Source: Excoecaria cochinchinensis | Taxonomy: Eukaryota; Streptophyta; Magnoliopsida; Malpighiales; Euphorbiaceae | DNA length: 64,000 nucleotides | Assembly (NCBI GenBank): GCA_947683425.1 | Contig: CANTUQ010000296.1 | Span: 124,001 to 188,000, forward strand | Direction of reading: 5' to 3' | Shown here: one piece after another, positions 11,124 through 24,993 of the stretch | Numbering within the stretch: the stretch's first letter is position 1 | Layout: each line of letters starts with the position of its first letter | Program-made: the position numbers and the translations under genes | Notes under the pieces: generated by a model | Databases searched by the model: none | Told to the model about the DNA's origin: nothing | What the model saw: the letters and a program-made list of their open reading frames with translations, nothing else

Positions 11124-11952
11124 AAAAATCACCAGAATCGAGAAATCGTAAAAAGTGGTGAAATTTTTGATCCGAGTCCAATAATTCGGGAAAACTTGAT
11201 TGGAATAGCTACTGGAAGCTTTCCGGTCAGAACGCGTCGAGAATTGGCTTCGTCGGGATCTGACGAATTTTTACGGATTTCCCTAGGAGTACCCCTAGGG
11301 AAAATCACCAGAATCGAGAAATCGTAAAAAGTGGTGAAATTTTGGATCCGAGTCCAATAATTCGGGAAAACTTGATTGGAATAGCTACTGGAATCTTGCC
11401 GGTCAAAACGCGTCGAGAATTGGCTTCGTCGGGATCTGAGGAATTTTCCCTAGGGGTACCCCCAGGAAAAATCACCAGAATAGAGAAATCGTAAAAAGTG
11501 GTGAAATTTTGGATACGAGTCCAATAATTCGTGAAAACTTGATTGGAATAGCTACTGGAAGCTTGCCGGTCACAACGCGTCGAGAATTGACTTCGTTGGG
11601 ATATGACGAATTTTTACGGATTTCCCTAGGGGGTACCCCTAGGGAAAATCACCAGAATCGAGAAATCGTCAAAAGTGGTGAAATTTTTGATCCGAGTCCA
11701 ATAATTCGGGAAAACTTGATTGGAATAGCTACTGGAAGCTTGCCGGTCACAACGCGTCGAGAATTGGCTTCGTCGGGATCTGAGAAATTTTCCCTAGGGG
11801 TACCCCTAGGGAAAATCACCAGAATCGAGAAATCGTAAAAAGTGGTGAAATTTTGTATCCGAGTCCAATAATTCGGGAAAACTTGATTGGATTGGCTACT
11901 GGAAGCTTGCCGGTCACAACGCGTCGAGAATTGGCTTCGTCGGGATCTGACG
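11124..11952 (+). repeat. P pentamer duplicate inserted between the 3.93-kb copies
   Basis: This stretch repeats 10271-11095 at an offset of 853-854 bp: GAATCTTGCC at 11391, AGAATAGAGAAATCG near 11477, GTCAAAAGTGG near 11669 and the ATTGGCTACTGG/ATGGCTACTGG monomer. It then leaves the P5 ending and enters the start of the 3.93-kb unit (CTAGGTGTACC). It explains why the 3.93-kb period exceeds the 3.1-kb conserved block. Confidence 0.83.
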
Positions 11953-14900
11953 AATTTTTACGAATTTCCCTAGGTGTACCCCTAGGAAAAATCACCAGAA
12001 TCGAGAAAACGTAAAAAGTGGTGAAATTTTTTATCCGAGTCCAATAATTCGTGAAAACTTGATTGGAATAGCTACTGGAAGCTTGCCGGTCACAACGCGT
12101 CGAGAATTGGCTTCGTCGGGATCTGAGAAATTTTTCCTAGGGGTACCCCTAGGGAAAATCACCAGAATCGAGAAATCGTAAAAAGTGGTGAAATTTTGGA
12201 TCCGAGTCCAATAATTCGGGAAAACTTGATTGGAATAGCTACTGGAAGCTTGCCGGTCACAACGCGTCGAGAATTGGCTTCGTCGGTATCTGACGAATTT
12301 TCCCTAAGGGTAACCCTAGGGAAAATCACCAGAATCGAGAAATCGTAAAAAGTGATGAAATTTTGGATCCGAGTCCAATAATTCGGGAAAACTTGATTGG
12401 AATAGCTACTGGAAGCTTGCCGGTCACAACGATCCGAGAATTGGCTTCGTCGGGATCTGACGAATTTTTACGGATTTCCCTAGGGGTACCCCTAGGGAAA
12501 ATCACCAGAATCGAGAAATCGTAAAAAGTTGTGAACTTTTGGATCCAAGTCCAATAATTCAGGAAAACTTGATTGGAATAGCTACTGGAAACTTGCCGGT
12601 CACAACGCGTCGAGAATTGGCTTCGTCGAGATCTGACGAATTTTCCCTAAGTGTACCCCTAGGAAAAATCACCAGAATCGAGAAATGGTAAAAAGTGGTG
12701 AAATTTTGGATCCGAGTCCAATAATTCGTGAAAACTTGATTGGAATAGCTACTGGAAGCTTGCCGGTCACAACGCGTTGAGAATTGGCTTCGTCGGCATA
12801 TGACGAATTTTTACAGATTTTCCTAGGGGTACCCCTAGGGAAAATCACCAGAATCGAGAAATCGTAAAAAGTGGTGAAATTTTGGATCCGAGTCCAATAA
12901 TTCGAGAAAACTTGATTGGAATAGCTACTGGAAGCTTGCCGGTCACAACGCATCGAGAATTGGCTTCGTCGGGATCTGACGAATTTTTACGGATTTCCCT
13001 AGGAGTACCCCTAGGGAAAATCACCAGAATCGAGAAATCGTAAAAAGTGGTGAAATTTTGGATCCGAGTCCAATAATTCGGGAAAACTTGATTGGAATAG
13101 CTACTGGAAGCTTGCCGGTCACAACGATCCGAGAATTGGCTTCCTCGGGATCTGACGAATTTTGGGAAAATCACCAGAATCGAGAAATCGTAAAAAGTGG
13201 TGAACTTTTGGATCCAAGTCCAATAATTCGGGAAAACTTAATTGGAATAGCTACTGGAAGCTTGCCGGTCACAACGAGTCGAGAATTGGTTTCGTCGAGA
13301 TCTGACGAATTTTCCCTAAGGGTACCCCTAGGAAAAATCACCAGAATCGAGAAATTGTAAAAAGTGGTGAAATTTTGGATCCGAGTCCAATAATTCGGGA
13401 AAACTTGATTGGAATAGCTACTGGAAGCTTGCCGGTCACAACGCGTCGAGAATTGGCTTCGTCGGGATCTGAGAAATTTTCCCTAGGGGTGCCCATAGGG
13501 AAAATCACCAGAATCGAGAAATCGTAAAAAGTGGTGAAATTTTGGATCCGATTCCAATAATTCGTGAAAACTTGATTGGAATAGCTACTGGAAGCTTGCC
13601 GGTCACAACGCGTTGAGAATTGGCTTCGTCGGGATATGATGAATTTTTACGCATTTTCCCTAGGGGTACCCCTAGGGAAAATCACCAGAATCGAGAAATC
13701 GTAAAAAGTGGTGAAATTTTGGATCCGAGTCCAATAATTCGAGAAAACTTGATTGGAATAGCTACTGGAAGCTTGCCGGTCACAACGCGTCGAGAATTGG
13801 CTTCGTCGGGATCTGACGAATTTTTACGGATTTCCCTAGGAGTACCCCTAGGGAAAATCACCAGAATCTAGAAATCGTAAAAAGTGGTGAAATTTTTGAT
13901 CTGAGTCCAATAATTCGGGAAAACTTGATTGGAATAGCTACTGGAAGCTTGCCGGTCACAACGCGTCGAGAATTGGCTTCGTCGGGATCTGACGAATTCT
14001 TACTGATTTCCCTAGGAGTACCCCTAGGGAAAATCACCAGAATCGAGAAATCGTAAAAAGTGGTGAAATTTTGGATCCGAATCCAATAATTCGGGAAAAC
14101 TTGATTGAAATAGCTACTAGAAGCTTGCCGGTCACAACGCGTCGAGAATTGGCTTCGTCGGGATCTGACGAATTTTTACGTATTTCCCTAAGGGTACCCC
14201 TATGGAAAATCACCAGAATCGAGAAATCGTAAAAAGTGGTGAAATTTTTGATCCGAGTCCAATAATTCGGGAAAACTTGATTGGAATAGGTACTGGAAGC
14301 TTTCCGGTAACAACGCGTCGAGAATTGGCTTCGTCGGGATCTGACGAATTTTTACGGATTTCCCCAGGAGTACCCCTAGGAAAAATCACCAGAATCGAGA
14401 AATCGTAAAAAGTGGTGAAATTTTTGATCCGAGTCCAATAATTCGGGAAAACTTGATTGGAATAGCTACTGGAATCTTGCCGGTCAAAACGCGTCGAGAA
14501 TTGGCTTCGTCGGGATCTGAGGAATTTTCCCTAGGGGTACCCCCAGGAAAAATCACCAGAATAGAGAAATCGTAAAAAGTGGTGAAATTTTGGATCCGAG
14601 TCCAATAATTCGTGAAAACTTGATTGGAATAGCTACTGGAAGCTTCCCGGTCACAACGCGTCGAGAATTGACTTCGTTGGGATATGACGAATTTTTACGG
14701 ATTTCCCTAGGGGTACCCCTAGGGAAAATCACCAGAATCGAGAAATCGTCAAAAGTGGTGAAATTTTTGATCCGAGTCCAATAATTCGGGAAAACTTGAT
14801 TGGAATAGCTACTGGAAGCTTGCCGGTCACAACGCGTCGAGAATTGGCTTCGTCGGGATCTGAGAAATTTTCCCTAGGGGTACCCCTAGGGAAAATCACC

Positions 14901-15057
14901 AGAATCGAGAAATCGTAAAAAGTGGTGAAATTTTGGATCCGAGTCCAATAATTCGGGAAAACTTGATTGGAATGGCTACTGGAAGCTTGCCGGTCACAAC
15001 GCGTCAAGAATTGGCTTCGTCGGGATCTGACGAATTTTCCTTAAGGGTACCCCTAGG
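11953..15057 (+). repeat. 3.93-kb-period duplication, copy 2
   Basis: Partner of 8020-11123, with the same monomer order and rare marks and only scattered substitutions. An extra T near 13655 changes the offset from 3933 to 3934. It ends with the CCTTAAGGG monomer (P5), after which the array jumps back to the equivalent of 12840. Confidence 0.88.
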
Positions 15058-16597
15058 GAAAATCACCAGAATCGAGAAATCGTAAAAAGTGGTGAAATTT
15101 TGGATCCGAGTCCAATAATTTGAGAAAACTTGATTAGAATATCTACTGGAAGCTTGCCGGTCACAACGCGTCGAGAATTGGCTTCGTCGGGATCTGACGA
15201 ATTTTTACGGATTTCCCTAGGAGTACCCCTAGGGAAAATCACCAGAATCGAGAAATCGTAAAAAGTGGTGAAATTTTGGATCCGAGTCCAATAATTCGGG
15301 AAAACTTGATTGGAATAGCTACTGGAAGCTTGCCGGTCACAACGATCCGAGAATTGGCTTCCTCGGGATCTGACGAATTTTGGGAAAATCACCAGAATCG
15401 AGAAATCGTAAAAAGTGGTGAACTTTTGGATCCAAGTCCAATAATTCGGGAAAACTTAATTGGAATAGCTACTGGAAGCTTGCCGGTCACAGCGAGTCGA
15501 GAATTGGTTTCGTCGAGATCTGACGAATTTTCCCTAAGGGTACCCCTAGGAAAAATCACCAGAATCGAGAAATTGTAAAAAGTGGTGAAATTTTGGATCC
15601 GAGTCCAATAATTCTGGAAAACTTGATTGGAATAGCTACTGGAAGCTTGCCGGTCACAACGCGTCGAGAATTGGCTTCGTCGGGATCTGAGAAATTTTCC
15701 CTAGGGGTGCCCCTAGGGAAAATCACCAGAATCGAGAAATCGTAAAAAGTGGTGAAATTTTGGATCCGAGTCCAATAATTCGTGAAAACTTGATTGGAAT
15801 AGCTACTGGAAGCTTGCCGGTCACAACGCGTTGAGAATTGGCTTCGTCGGGATATGATGAATTTTTACGGATTTCCCTAGGGGTACCCCTAGGGAAAATC
15901 ACCAGAATCGAGAAATCGTAAAAAGTGGTGAAATTTTGGATCCGAGTCCAATAATTCGAGAAAACTTGATTGGAATAGCTACTGGAAGCTTGCCGGTCAC
16001 AACGCGTCGAGAATTGGCTTCGTCGGGATCTGACGAATTTTTACGGATTTCCCTAGGAGTACCCCTAGGGAAAATCACCAGAATCGAGAAATCGTAAAAA
16101 GTGGTGAAATTTTTGATCCGAGTCCAATAATTCGGGAAAACTTGATTGGAATAGCTACTGGAAGCTTGCCGGTCACAACGCGTCGAGAATTGGCTTCGTC
16201 GGGATCTGACGAATTCTTACGGATTTCCCTAGGAGTACCCCTAGGGAAAATCACCAGAATCGAGAAATCGTAAAAAGTGGTGAAATTTTGGATCCGAATC
16301 CAATAATTCGGGAAAACTTGATTGGAATAGCTACTAGAAGCTTGCCGGTCACAACGCGTCGAGAATTGGCTTCGTCGGGATCTGACGAATTTTTACGTAT
16401 TTCCCTAAGGGTACCCCTAGGGAAAATCACCAGAATCGAGATATCGTAAAAAGTGGTGAAATTTTTGATCCGAGTCCAATAATTCGGGAAAACTTGATTG
16501 GAATAGCTACTGGAAGCTTTCCGGTAACAACGCGTCGAGAATTGGCTTCGTCGGGATCTGACAAATTTTTACGGATTTCCCCAGGAGTACCCCTAGG
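15058..16597 (+). repeat. Partial third copy (matches 12840-14380)
   Basis: Nine monomers match copy 2 at an offset of about 2218 bp. Shared marks are the GATCCGAG monomer with CTTCCTCGGG and the GAATTTTGGGAAAATC lesion (near 15379), GAACTTTTGGATCCAAG, GATATGATGAATT, GAATTCTTAC, TACGTATTTCCC and TTTCCCCAGGAGTACC (near 16577). The match stops at 16597. The mark GGGTGCCCATAGGG of copies 1 and 2 is here GGGTGCCCCTAGGG. Confidence 0.86.
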
Positions 16598-19500
16598 AAA
16601 AATCCCCAGAATCGAGAAATCGTAAAAAGTGGTGAAATTTTGGATCCGAGTCCAATAATTCGGGAAAACTTGATTGGATTAGCTACTGGAAGCTTGCCGA
16701 TCACAACGCGTCGATAATTGGATTCGTCGGGATCTGAGAAATTTTCCCTAGGGGTACCCCTAGGGAAAATTACCAGAATCGAGAAATCGTAAAAAGTGGT
16801 GAAATTTTGGATCCGAGTCCAATAATTCGTGAAAACTTGATTGGAATAGCTACTGGAAGCTTGCCGGTCACAACGCGTCGAGAATTGGCTTCGTCGGGAT
16901 CTGACGAATTTTTACGGATTTCCCTAGGAGTACCCCTAGGGAAAATCACCAGAATCGAGAAATCGTAAAAAGTGGTGAAATTTTGGATCCGAGTCCAATA
17001 ATTCGGGAAAACTTGATTGGAATAGCTACTGGAATCTTGCCGGTCAAAACGCGTCGAGAATTGGCTTCGTCGGGATCTGAGGAATTTTTCCTAGGGGTAC
17101 CCCCAGGAAAAATCACCAGAATAGAGAAATCGTAAAAAGTGGTGAAATTTTTGATCCGAGTCCAATAATTCGTGAAAACTTGATTGGAATAGCTACTGGA
17201 AGCTTGCCGGTCACAACGCGTCGAGAATTGGCTTCGTTGGGATATGACGAATTATTACGGATTTCCCTAGGGGTACCCCTAGGGAAAATCACCAGAATCG
17301 AGAAATCGTAAAAAGTGGTGAAATTTTTGATCTGAGTCCAATAATTCGGGAAAACTTGATTGGAATAGCTACTGGAAGCTTGCCGGTCACAACGCGTCGA
17401 GAATTGGCTTCGTCGGGATCTGAAAAATTTTCCCTAGGGGTACCCCTAGGGAAAATCACCAGAATCGAGAAATCGTAAAAAGTGGTGAAATTTTGGATTC
17501 GAGTCCAATAATTCGGGAAAACTTGATTGGAATGGCTACTGGAAGCTTGCCAGTCACAACGCGTCGAGAATTGGCTTCGTCGGGATCTGACGAATTTTCC
17601 TTAAGGGTACCCCTAGGGAAAATCACCAGAATCGAGAAATCGTAAAATGTGGTGAAATTTTGGATCCGAGTCCAATAATTCGGGAAAACTTGATTGGAAT
17701 AGCTACTGGAAGCTTGCCGGTCACAACGCGTTGAGAATTGGTTTCGTCGAGATCTGACGAATTTTCAGTAAAAGGGTACCCCTAGGAAAAATCAACAGAA
17801 TCGAGAAATTGTAAAAAGTGGTGAAATTTTGGATCCGAGTCCAATAATTCGGGAAAACTTGATTGGAATAGCTACTGGAAGCTTGCCGGTCACAACGAGT
17901 CGAGAATTGGCTTCGTCGGGATCTGAGAAATTTTTCCTAGGGGTACCCCTAGGGAAAATCACCAGAATCGAGAAATCGTAAAAAGTGGTGAAATTTCTGA
18001 TCCGAGTCCAATAATTCGTGAAAACTTGATTGGAATAGCTACTGGAAGCTTGCCGGTCACAACGCGTCGAGAATTGGCTTCGTCGGAATCTGACGAATTT
18101 TTACGGATTTTCCTAAGGGTACCCCAAGGAAAAATCACCAGAATCGAGAAATCGTAAAATGTGGTGAAATTTTTGATCCGAGTCCAATAATTCGGGAAAA
18201 CTTGATAGGAATAGCTACTGGAAGCTTGCCGGTCACAACGCGTCGAGAATTGGCTTCGTCGGGATCTGACGAATTTTTACGGATTTCCCTAGGGGTACCC
18301 CTAGGAAAAATCACCAGAATCGAGAAATCGTAAAAAGTGGTAAAATTTTTGATCCGAGTCCAATAATTCGGGAAAACTTGATTGGAATAGCTGCTGGAAG
18401 CTTCCCGATCACAACGCGTCGAGAATTGGTTTTGTTTGGATCTGACGAATTTTTACGGATTTTCCTAGGGGTAATCACCAGAATCGAGAAATCGTAAAAA
18501 GTGGTGAAATTTTGGATCCGAGTCCAATAATTCGTGAAAACTTGATTGGAATAGCTACTGGAAGCTTGCCGGTCTACCCGTGTCGAGAATTGGCTTCGTC
18601 GGGATCTGACGAATTTTTACGTATTTCCCTTAGGGTACCCCTAGGAAAAATCACCAGAATCGAGAAATCATAAAAAGTGGTGAAATTTTTGATCCGAGTC
18701 CAATAATTCGGGAAAACTTGATTGGTATAGCTACTGGAAGATTTCCGGTCACAACGCGTCGAGAATTGGCTTCGTCGGGATCTAACAAATTTTTACGGAT
18801 TTCCCTAGGAGTACCCCTAGGGAAAATCACCAGAATCGAGAAATCGTAAAAAGTGGTGAAATTTTGGATCCGAGTCCAATAATTCGGGAAAACTTGATTG
18901 GAATAGCTACTGGAAGCTTGCCGGTCAAAACGCGTCGAGAATTGGCTTCGTCGGGATCTGAGGAATTTTCCCTAGGGGTACCCCCAGGGAAAATCACCAG
19001 AATCGAGAAATCGTAAAAAGTGGTGAAATTTTGGATCCGAGTCCAATAATTCGGGAAAACTTGATTGGAATAGCTACTGGAAGCTTGCCGGTCACAACGC
19101 GTCGAGAATTGGCTTCGTTGGGATATGACGAATTTTTACGGATTTTCCTAGGGGTACCCCTAGGGAAAATCACAAGAATCGAGAAATCGTAAAAAGTGGT
19201 GAAATTTTTGATCCGAGTCCAATAATTCGGGAAAACTTGATTGGAATAGCTACTGGAAGCTTGCCGGTCACAACGCGTCGAGAATTGGTTTCGTCGGGAT
19301 CTGAGAAATTTTCCCTAGGGGTACCCCTAAGGAAAATCACCAGAATCGAGAAATCGTAAAAAGTGGTGAAATTTTGGATCCGAGTCCAATAATTCGGGAA
19401 AACTTGATTGGAATAGCTACTGGAAGCTTGCCGGTCACAACGCGTCGAGAATTGGCTTCGTCGGGATCTGACGAATTTTCCCTAAGGGTACCCCTAGGGA

Positions 19501-20184
19501 AAATCACCAGAATCGAGAAATCGTAAAAAGTGGTGAAATTTTGGATCCGAGTCCAATAATTCGGGAAAACTTGATTGGCATAGCTACTGGAAGCTTGCCG
19601 GTCACAACGATCCGAGAATTGGCTTCGTCGGGATTTGACGAATTTTTACGGATTTTCCTAGGGGTACCCCTAGGGAAAATCACCAGAATCGAGAAATTGT
19701 AAAAAGTGGTGAACTTTTGGATCCAAGTCCAATAATTCGGGAAAACTTGATTGGAATAGCTACTGGAAGCTTGCCGGTCACAACGCGTCGAGAATTGGCT
19801 TCGTCGAGATCTGACGAATTTTTCCTAAGGGTACCCCTAGGAAAAATCACCAGAATCGAGAAATTGTAAAAAGTGGTGAAATTTTGGATCCGAGTCCAAT
19901 AATTCGGAAAAACTTGATTGGAATAGCTACTGGAAGCTTGCCGGTCACAACGCGTCGAGAATTGGCTTCGTCGGGATCTGAGGAATTTTCCCTAGGGGTA
20001 CCCCTAGGGACAATCACCAGAATCGAGAAATCGTAAAAAGTGGTGAAATTTTGGATCCGAGTCCAATAATTCGTGAAAACTTGATTGGAATAGCTACTGG
20101 AAGCTTGCCGGTCACAACGATCCGAGAATTGGCTTCGTCAGGATTTGACGAATTTTTACGGATTTTCCTAGGGGTACCCCTAGG
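16598..20184 (+). repeat. Rearranged domain with two P pentamers
   Basis: A single monomer (16598-16764, with GATAATTGGATTCG) precedes a P pentamer at 16765-17617 (853 bp). Next come mixed units including a GAATTTTCAGTAAAAGG monomer (near 17764) and a K-type monomer whose palindrome is cut (TAGGGGTAATCACC near 18466). A second P pentamer lies at 18646-19498 (853 bp). The three monomers 19499-20008 reappear at 22411-22920, and P2-P5 (18822-19498) reappear at 24141-24817, so this domain shares ancestry with the 4.81-kb unit to its right. Confidence 0.8.
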
Positions 20185-23100
20185 GAAAATCACCAGAATC
20201 GAGAAATCGTAAAAAGTGATGAACTTTTGGATCCGAGTCCAATAATTCGGGAAAACTTGATTGGAATAGCTACTGGAAGCTTGCCGGTCACAACGCGTTG
20301 AGAATTGGCTTCGTCGAGATCTGACGAATTTTCAGTAAAAGGGTACCCCTGGGAAAAATCTCCAGAATCGAGAAATTGTAAAAAGTGGTGAAATTTTGGA
20401 TCCGAGTCCAATAATTCGGGAAAACTTGATTGGAATAGCTACTGGAAGCTTGCCGGTCACAACGCGTTGAGAATTGGCTTCGTCGGGATATGACGAACTT
20501 TTACGGATTTCCCTAGGGCCCCTAGGGTAAATCACCAGAATCGAGAAATCGTAAAAAGTGGTGAAATTTTGGATCCGAGTCCAATAATTCGAGAAAACTT
20601 GATTGGAATAGCTACTGGAAGCTTGCCGGTCACAACGCGTCGAGAATTGGCTTCGTCGGGATCTGACGAATTTTCCCTAAGGGTACCCCTAGGGAAAATC
20701 ACCAGAATCGAGAAATCGTAAAAAGTGGTGAAATTTTGGATCCGAGTCCAATAATTTGGGAAAACTTGATTGGAATAGCTACTGGAAGCTTGCCGGTCAC
20801 AACGATCCGAGAATTGGCTTCGTCGGGATCTGACGAATTTTTACGAATTTCCCTAGGGCAACCCCTAGGGAAAATCACCAGAATCGAGAAATCGTAAAAA
20901 GTGGTGAACTTTTGGATCCGAGTCCAATAATTCGGGAAAACTTGATTGGAATAGCTACTGGAAGCTTGCCGGTCACAACGCGTTGAGAATTGGCTTCGTC
21001 GAGATCTGACGAATTTTCTGTAAAAGGGTACCCCTAGGAAAAATCACCAGAATCGAGAAATTGTAAAAAGTGGTGAAATTTTGGATCCGAGTCCAATAAT
21101 TCGGGAAAACTTGATTGGAATAGCTACTGGAAGCTTGCCGGTCACAACGAGTCGAGAATTGGCTTCGTCAGGATCTGAGAAATTTTCCCTAGGGGTACCC
21201 CTAGGGAAAATCACCAGAATCGAGAAATCGTAAAAAGTGGTGAAATTTTGGATCCGAGTCCAATAATTCATGAAAACTTGATTGGAATAGCTACTGGAAG
21301 CTTGCCGGTCACAACGCGTCGAGAATTGGCTTCGTCGGGATCTGACGAATTTTTACGGATTTCCCTAGGAGTACCCCTAGGGAAAATCACTAGAATCGAT
21401 AAATCGTAAAAAGTGGTGAAATTTTTGATCCGAGTCCAATAATTCGGGAAAAATTGATTGGAATAGCTACTGGAAGCTTGCCGGTCACAACGCGTCGAGA
21501 ATTGGCTTCGTCGGGATCTGACGAATTTTTACGTATTTCCCTTAGGGTACCCCTAGGGAAAATCACCAGAATCGATAAATCATAAAAAGTGGTGAAATTT
21601 TTGATCCGAGTTTAATAATTCGGGAAAACTTGATTGGAATAGCTACTGAAAGCTTTCCGGTCACAACGCGTCGAGAATTGGCTTCGTCGGGATCTGACGA
21701 ATTTTTACGGATTTCCTTAGGAGTACTCCTAGAGAAAATCACCAGAATCGAGAAATCGTAAAAAGTGGTGAAATTTTGGATCCGAGTCCAATAATTCGGG
21801 AAAACTTGATTGGAATAGCTACTGGAAGCTTGCCGGTCAATACGCGTTGAGAATTGGCTTCGTCGGGATCTGAGGAATTTTCCCTAGGGGTACCCATAGG
21901 GAAAATCACCAGAATCGAGAAATCGTAAAAAGTGGTGAAATTTTGGATTCGAGTCCAATAATTCGTGAAAACTTGATTGGAATAGCTACTAGAAGCTTGC
22001 CGGTCACAACGCGTCGAGAATTGGCTTCGTCGAGATATGACGAATTTTTACGGATTTCCCTAGGGGTACCCCTAGGAAAAATCACCAGAATCGAGAAATC
22101 GTAAAAAGTGGTGAAATTTTTGATCCGAGTCCAATAATTCGGGAAAACTTGATTGGAATAGCTACTGGAAGCTTGCCGGTCACAACGCGTCGAGAATTGG
22201 CTTCGTCGGGATCTGAGAAATTTTCCCTAGGGGTACCCCTAGGAAAAATCACCAGAATCGAGAAATCGTAAAAAGTGGTGAAATTTTGGATCCGAGTCCA
22301 ATAATTCGGGAAAACTTGATTGGAATAGCTACTGGAAGCTTGCCGGTCACAACGCGTCGAGAATTGGCTTCGTCGGGATCTGACGAATTTTCCCTAAGGG
22401 TACCCCTAGGGAAAATCACCAGAATCGAGAAATCGTAAAAAGTGGTGAAATTTTGGATCCGAGTCCAATAATTCGGGAAAACTTGATTGGAATAGCTACT
22501 GGAAGCTTGCCGGTCACAACGATCCGAGAATTGGCTTCGTCGGGATCTGACGAATTTTTACGGATTTTCCTAGGGGTACCCCTAGGGAAAATCACCAGAA
22601 TCGAGAAATTGTAAAAAGTGGTGAACTTTTGGATCCAAGTCCAATAATTCGGGAAAACTTGATTGGAATAGCTACTGGAAGCTTGCCGGTCACAACGCGT
22701 CGAGAATTGGCTTCGTCGAGATCTGACGAATTTTTCCTAAGGGTACCCCTAGGAAAAATCACCAGAATCGAGAAATTGTAAAAAGTGGTGAAATTTTGGA
22801 TCCGAGTCCAATAATTCGGGAAAACTTGATTGGAATAGCTACTGGAAGCTTGCCGGTCACAACGCGTCGAGAATTGGCTTCGTCGGGATCTGAGGAATTT
22901 TCCCTAGGGGTACCCCTAGGGACAATCACCAGAATCGAGAAATCGTAAAAAGTGGTGAAATTTTGGATCCGAGTCCAATAATTCATGAAAACTTGATTGG
23001 AATAGCTACTGGAAGCTTGCCGGTCACAACGCGTTGAGAATTGGCTTTGTCGGGATATGACGAATTTTTACGGATTTCCCTAGGGGTACCCCTAGGGAAA

Positions 23101-24993
23101 ATCACCAGAATCGAGAAATCGTAAAAAGTGGTGAAATTTTGGATCCGAGTCCAATAATTTGAGAAAACTTGATTGGAATAGCTACTGGAAGCTTGCCGGT
23201 CAAAACGCGTCGAGAATTGGCTTCGTCGGGATCTGACGAATTTTTACGAATTTCCCTAGGAGTACCCCTAGGGAAAATCACCAGAATCGAGAAATCGTAA
23301 AAAGTGGTGAAATTTTTGATCCGAGTCCAATAATTCGGGAAAACTTGATTGGAATAGCTACTGGAAGCTTTCCGGTCACAACGCGTCGAGAATTGGCTTC
23401 GTCGGGATCTGACGAATTTTTACGGTTTTCCCCAAGAGTACTCCTAGGAAAAATCACCAGAATCGAGAAATCGTAAAAAGTGGTGAAATTTTGGATCCGA
23501 GTCCAATAATTCGTGAAAACTTGAATGGAATAGCTACTGGAAGCTTGCCGGTCACAACGCGTTGAGAATTGGCTTCGTCGGGATATGACGAATTTTTACG
23601 GATTTCCCTAGCGGTACCGCTAGAAAAAATCACCAGAATCGAGAAATCGTAAAATGTAGTGAAATTTTAGATCCGAGTCCAATAATTCGGGAAAACTTTA
23701 TTGGAAAAGCTACTGGAAGCTTGCCGGCCACAACGCGTCGAGAATTGGCTTCGTCGGGATCTGACGAATTTTTACGGATTTCCCTAGGGGTACCCCTAGG
23801 AAAAATCACCAGAATCGAGAAATCGTAAAAAGTGGTGAAATTTTGGATCCGAGTCCAATAATTCGGGAAAACTTGATTGGAATAGCTGCTGGAAGCTTAC
23901 CGATCACAACGCATCGAGAATTGGTTTTGTTTGGATCTGACGAATTTTTACGGATTTTCCTAGGGGTACCCCTAGGGAAAATCACCAGAATCGAGAAATC
24001 GTAAAAAGTTTTGAAATTTTTGATCCGAGTCCAATAATTCAGGAAAACTTGATTGGAATAGCTACTGGAAGCTTGCCGGTCACAACGCGTCGAGAATTGG
24101 TTTCGTCGGGATCTGACAAATTTTTACGGATTTCCCTTGGGAAAATCACCAGAATCGAGAAATCGTAAAAAGTGGTGAAATTTTGGATCCGAGTCCAATA
24201 ATTCGGGAAAACTTGATTGGAATAGCTACTGGAAGCTTGCCGGTCAAAACGCGTCGAGAATTGGCTTCGTCGGGATCTGAGGAATTTTCCCTAGGGGTAC
24301 CCCCAGGGAAAATCACCAGAATAGAGAAATCGTAAAAAGTGGTGAAATTTTGGATCCGAGTCCAATAATTCGTGAAAACTTGATTGGAATAGCTACTGGA
24401 AGCTTGCCGGTCACAACGCGTCGAGAATTGGCTTCGTTGGGATATGACGAATTTTTACGGATTTCCCTACGGGTACCCCTAGGGAAAATCACAAGAATCG
24501 AGAAATCGTAAAAAGTGGTGAAATTTTTGATCCGAGTCCAATAATTCGGGAAAACTTGATTGGAATAGCTACTGGAAGCTTGCCGGTCACAACGCGTCGA
24601 GAATTGGTTTCGTCGGGATCTGAGAAATTTTCCCTAGGGGTACCCCTAAGGAAAATCACCAGAATCGAGAAATCGTAAAAAGTGGTGAAATTTTGGATCC
24701 GAGTCCAATAATTCGGGAAAACTTGATTGGAATAGCTAGTGGAAGCTTGCCGGTCACAACGCGTCGAGAATTGGCTTCGTCGGGATCTGACGAATTTTCC
24801 CTAAGGGTACCCCTAGGGAAAATCACCAGAATCGAGAAATCGTAAAAAGTGGTGAAATTTTGGATCCGAGTCCAATAATTCGGGAAAACTTGATTGGAAT
24901 AGGTACTGGAAGCTTGCCGGTCACAACGATCCGAGAATTGGCTTCGTCAGGATCTGACGAATTTTTACGGATTTTCCTAGGGGTACCCCTAGG
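20185..24993 (+). repeat. 4.81-kb tandem unit, copy 1
   Basis: About 28 monomers, repeated at 24994-29804 (offset 4809-4812). Shared marks include GTGATGAACTTTTGG, GAATTTTCAGTAAAAGGG, CTAGAATCGATAAATCG, TTAGGAGTACTCCTAGAG (near 21717 and 26529), CCGGTCAATACGCG, GGGACAATCACC, CCCCAAGAGTACTCC, TAGCGGTACC, a K monomer with CTTACCGATCAC, and P2-P5. It contains a full P pentamer at 21558-22410 and P2-P5 at 24141-24817. Confidence 0.88.
23608..23623. other. Palindrome variant changed symmetrically on both arms (GCGGTACCGC)
   Basis: CTAGCGGTACCGCTAG is a perfect 16-bp palindrome in which both arms have a G/C exchange at mirror positions. Its duplicate near 28419 has GCGGTACCCC, changed on one arm only. 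One-armed GGTACCGCTAGGG also occurs, for example near 27390 and 36453. Confidence 0.9.
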
